In this document: positions 32,324-32,561 of the stretch, in pieces | Layout: each line of letters begins with the position of its first letter | Position numbering within the stretch: the first letter of the stretch is position 1 | Assembly: GCA_016282135.1 (NCBI GenBank) | Contig: JAEEKA010000057.1 | Span: 1-32,561, forward strand | DNA: 32,561 bases | Reading direction: 5' to 3' | DNA from: Oscillospiraceae bacterium | GTDB lineage: Bacteria > Bacillota > Clostridia > Oscillospirales > Oscillospiraceae | The notes under the pieces: generated by a model | Told to the model about the DNA's origin: nothing | The model's input: only the letters and a program-made list of their open reading frames with translations | Databases searched by the model: none | Position numbers and translations under genes: made by a program

Positions 32324-32352
32324 TTGAAAATTGGCACTGAACAGCCTATAAT
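32324..32352 (+). promoter_or_regulatory. promoter of the gene at the right edge
   Basis: TTGAAA (32324-32329), 17-base spacer, TATAAT (32347-32352). The start codon is 105 bases downstream, leaving a long leader. Confidence 0.8.
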
Positions 32353-32359
32353 GCACAAT

Positions 32360-32403
32360 GGAAGCGTTTGGGGCATTTCGTCTGCCTGCGTTGCCCGGCT
32401 TCC
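32360..32403 (+). other. structured mRNA leader hairpin
   Basis: GGAAGC (32360-32365) and GGGCA (32371-32375) can pair with TGCCC (32392-32396) and GCTTCC (32398-32403), forming an 11-pair stem with one asymmetric internal loop immediately downstream of the transcription start. No known riboswitch class is recognised; it may act in mRNA stability or control. Confidence 0.4.
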
Positions 32404-32457
32404 GGAAAACATGGGGCGCTGACCCCGGCGCTGAACGCGCACAAAAAGGAGATTATC

Positions 32458-32561
32458 ATGCTGAAACTCTACGAAACCGGTATCTATCTTGTTGACGGCG
32501 AGAAGATCGTCACGGATCCCGCCCAGCTTCCCAAGCAGGTTTCCCAGGAAGAAGCCAGCAA
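32458..32561 (+). CDS. N-terminal start of a protein, possibly an aconitase-family hydratase (34 codons, runs off the window)
   Basis: The ATG at 32458 follows AAAAAGGAG and a good promoter lies upstream, so this is a real gene start. The visible residues, MLKLYETGIYLVDGEKIVTD then PAQLPKQVSQEEAS, resemble from memory the N-terminus of clostridial aconitase-like hydratases (pattern KLYE.G.YL..G..IV.D followed by a helix ending SKEEA). The catalytic and cluster-binding parts lie outside the window, so the assignment is tentative. Confidence 0.5.
   Translation, partial: MLKLYETGIYLVDGEKIVTDPAQLPKQVSQEEAS

Overview
This window is chromosomal DNA from a GC-rich low-G+C-lineage Gram-positive, most likely a gut-type Clostridia (Oscillospirales-like). 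That is an inference. It rests on strong AGGAGG-type ribosome binding sites, TTGACA/TATAAT promoters, lipoprotein signal peptides, a type III glutamine synthetase, a Clostridium thermocellum-like cellobiose phosphorylase and CelC-like GH5 enzyme, and short palindromic spacer repeats of a kind I recall from Faecalibacterium-like genomes. No rRNA, tRNA, CRISPR array, phage region or replication origin was seen.

Layout. (1) 1-2440: a redox or electrophile-response module. A flavodoxin and the start of an Old Yellow Enzyme run leftward, divergent from an HxlR regulator and a ferredoxin-type aldo/keto reductase. (2) 2548-5075: an unrecognised 215-residue protein, then a mosaic of three gene remnants: the end of an IS3/IS150-type transposase, an internal piece of an SLH surface protein joined to it in frame, and a 5'-truncated gene on the other strand. 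(3) 5138-8148: an ABC exporter whose permease, apparently two fused ABC-2 halves, is interrupted by an in-frame UAG. (4) 8328-9987: two lipoprotein genes with near-identical promoters and a Cys-Leu-rich signal peptide. (5) 10022-20370: a beta-glucan/cello-oligosaccharide locus. (6) 20529-23666: a PfkB sugar kinase downstream of glnN. (7) 23859-29280: two tandem paralogous two-component systems. (8) 29283-32235: an M16C zinc peptidase, followed by the start of a further gene, possibly an aconitase-family hydratase.

The central locus makes a coherent pathway. A lipid-anchored GH5 glucanase would cut polymer outside the cell. A binding protein, two permeases and an ATPase would import oligosaccharides. 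A cytoplasmic CelC-like GH5 would shorten them, and cellobiose phosphorylase would convert cellobiose to glucose 1-phosphate and glucose. A LacI-family regulator sits between the two arms. The same 14-mer (CGAAATCGATTAAG) lies just downstream of the -10 box of both divergent promoters, which is direct sequence support for joint repression of regulator and phosphorylase operon.

The most noteworthy items are the twin LacI operators, a promoter core shared by three separate genes, the tandem two-component systems whose kinase ends are 96% identical in DNA while their sensors have diverged, the mosaic of fused gene fragments, and the amber-interrupted permease. Nothing here is clearly a wholly new class of system.
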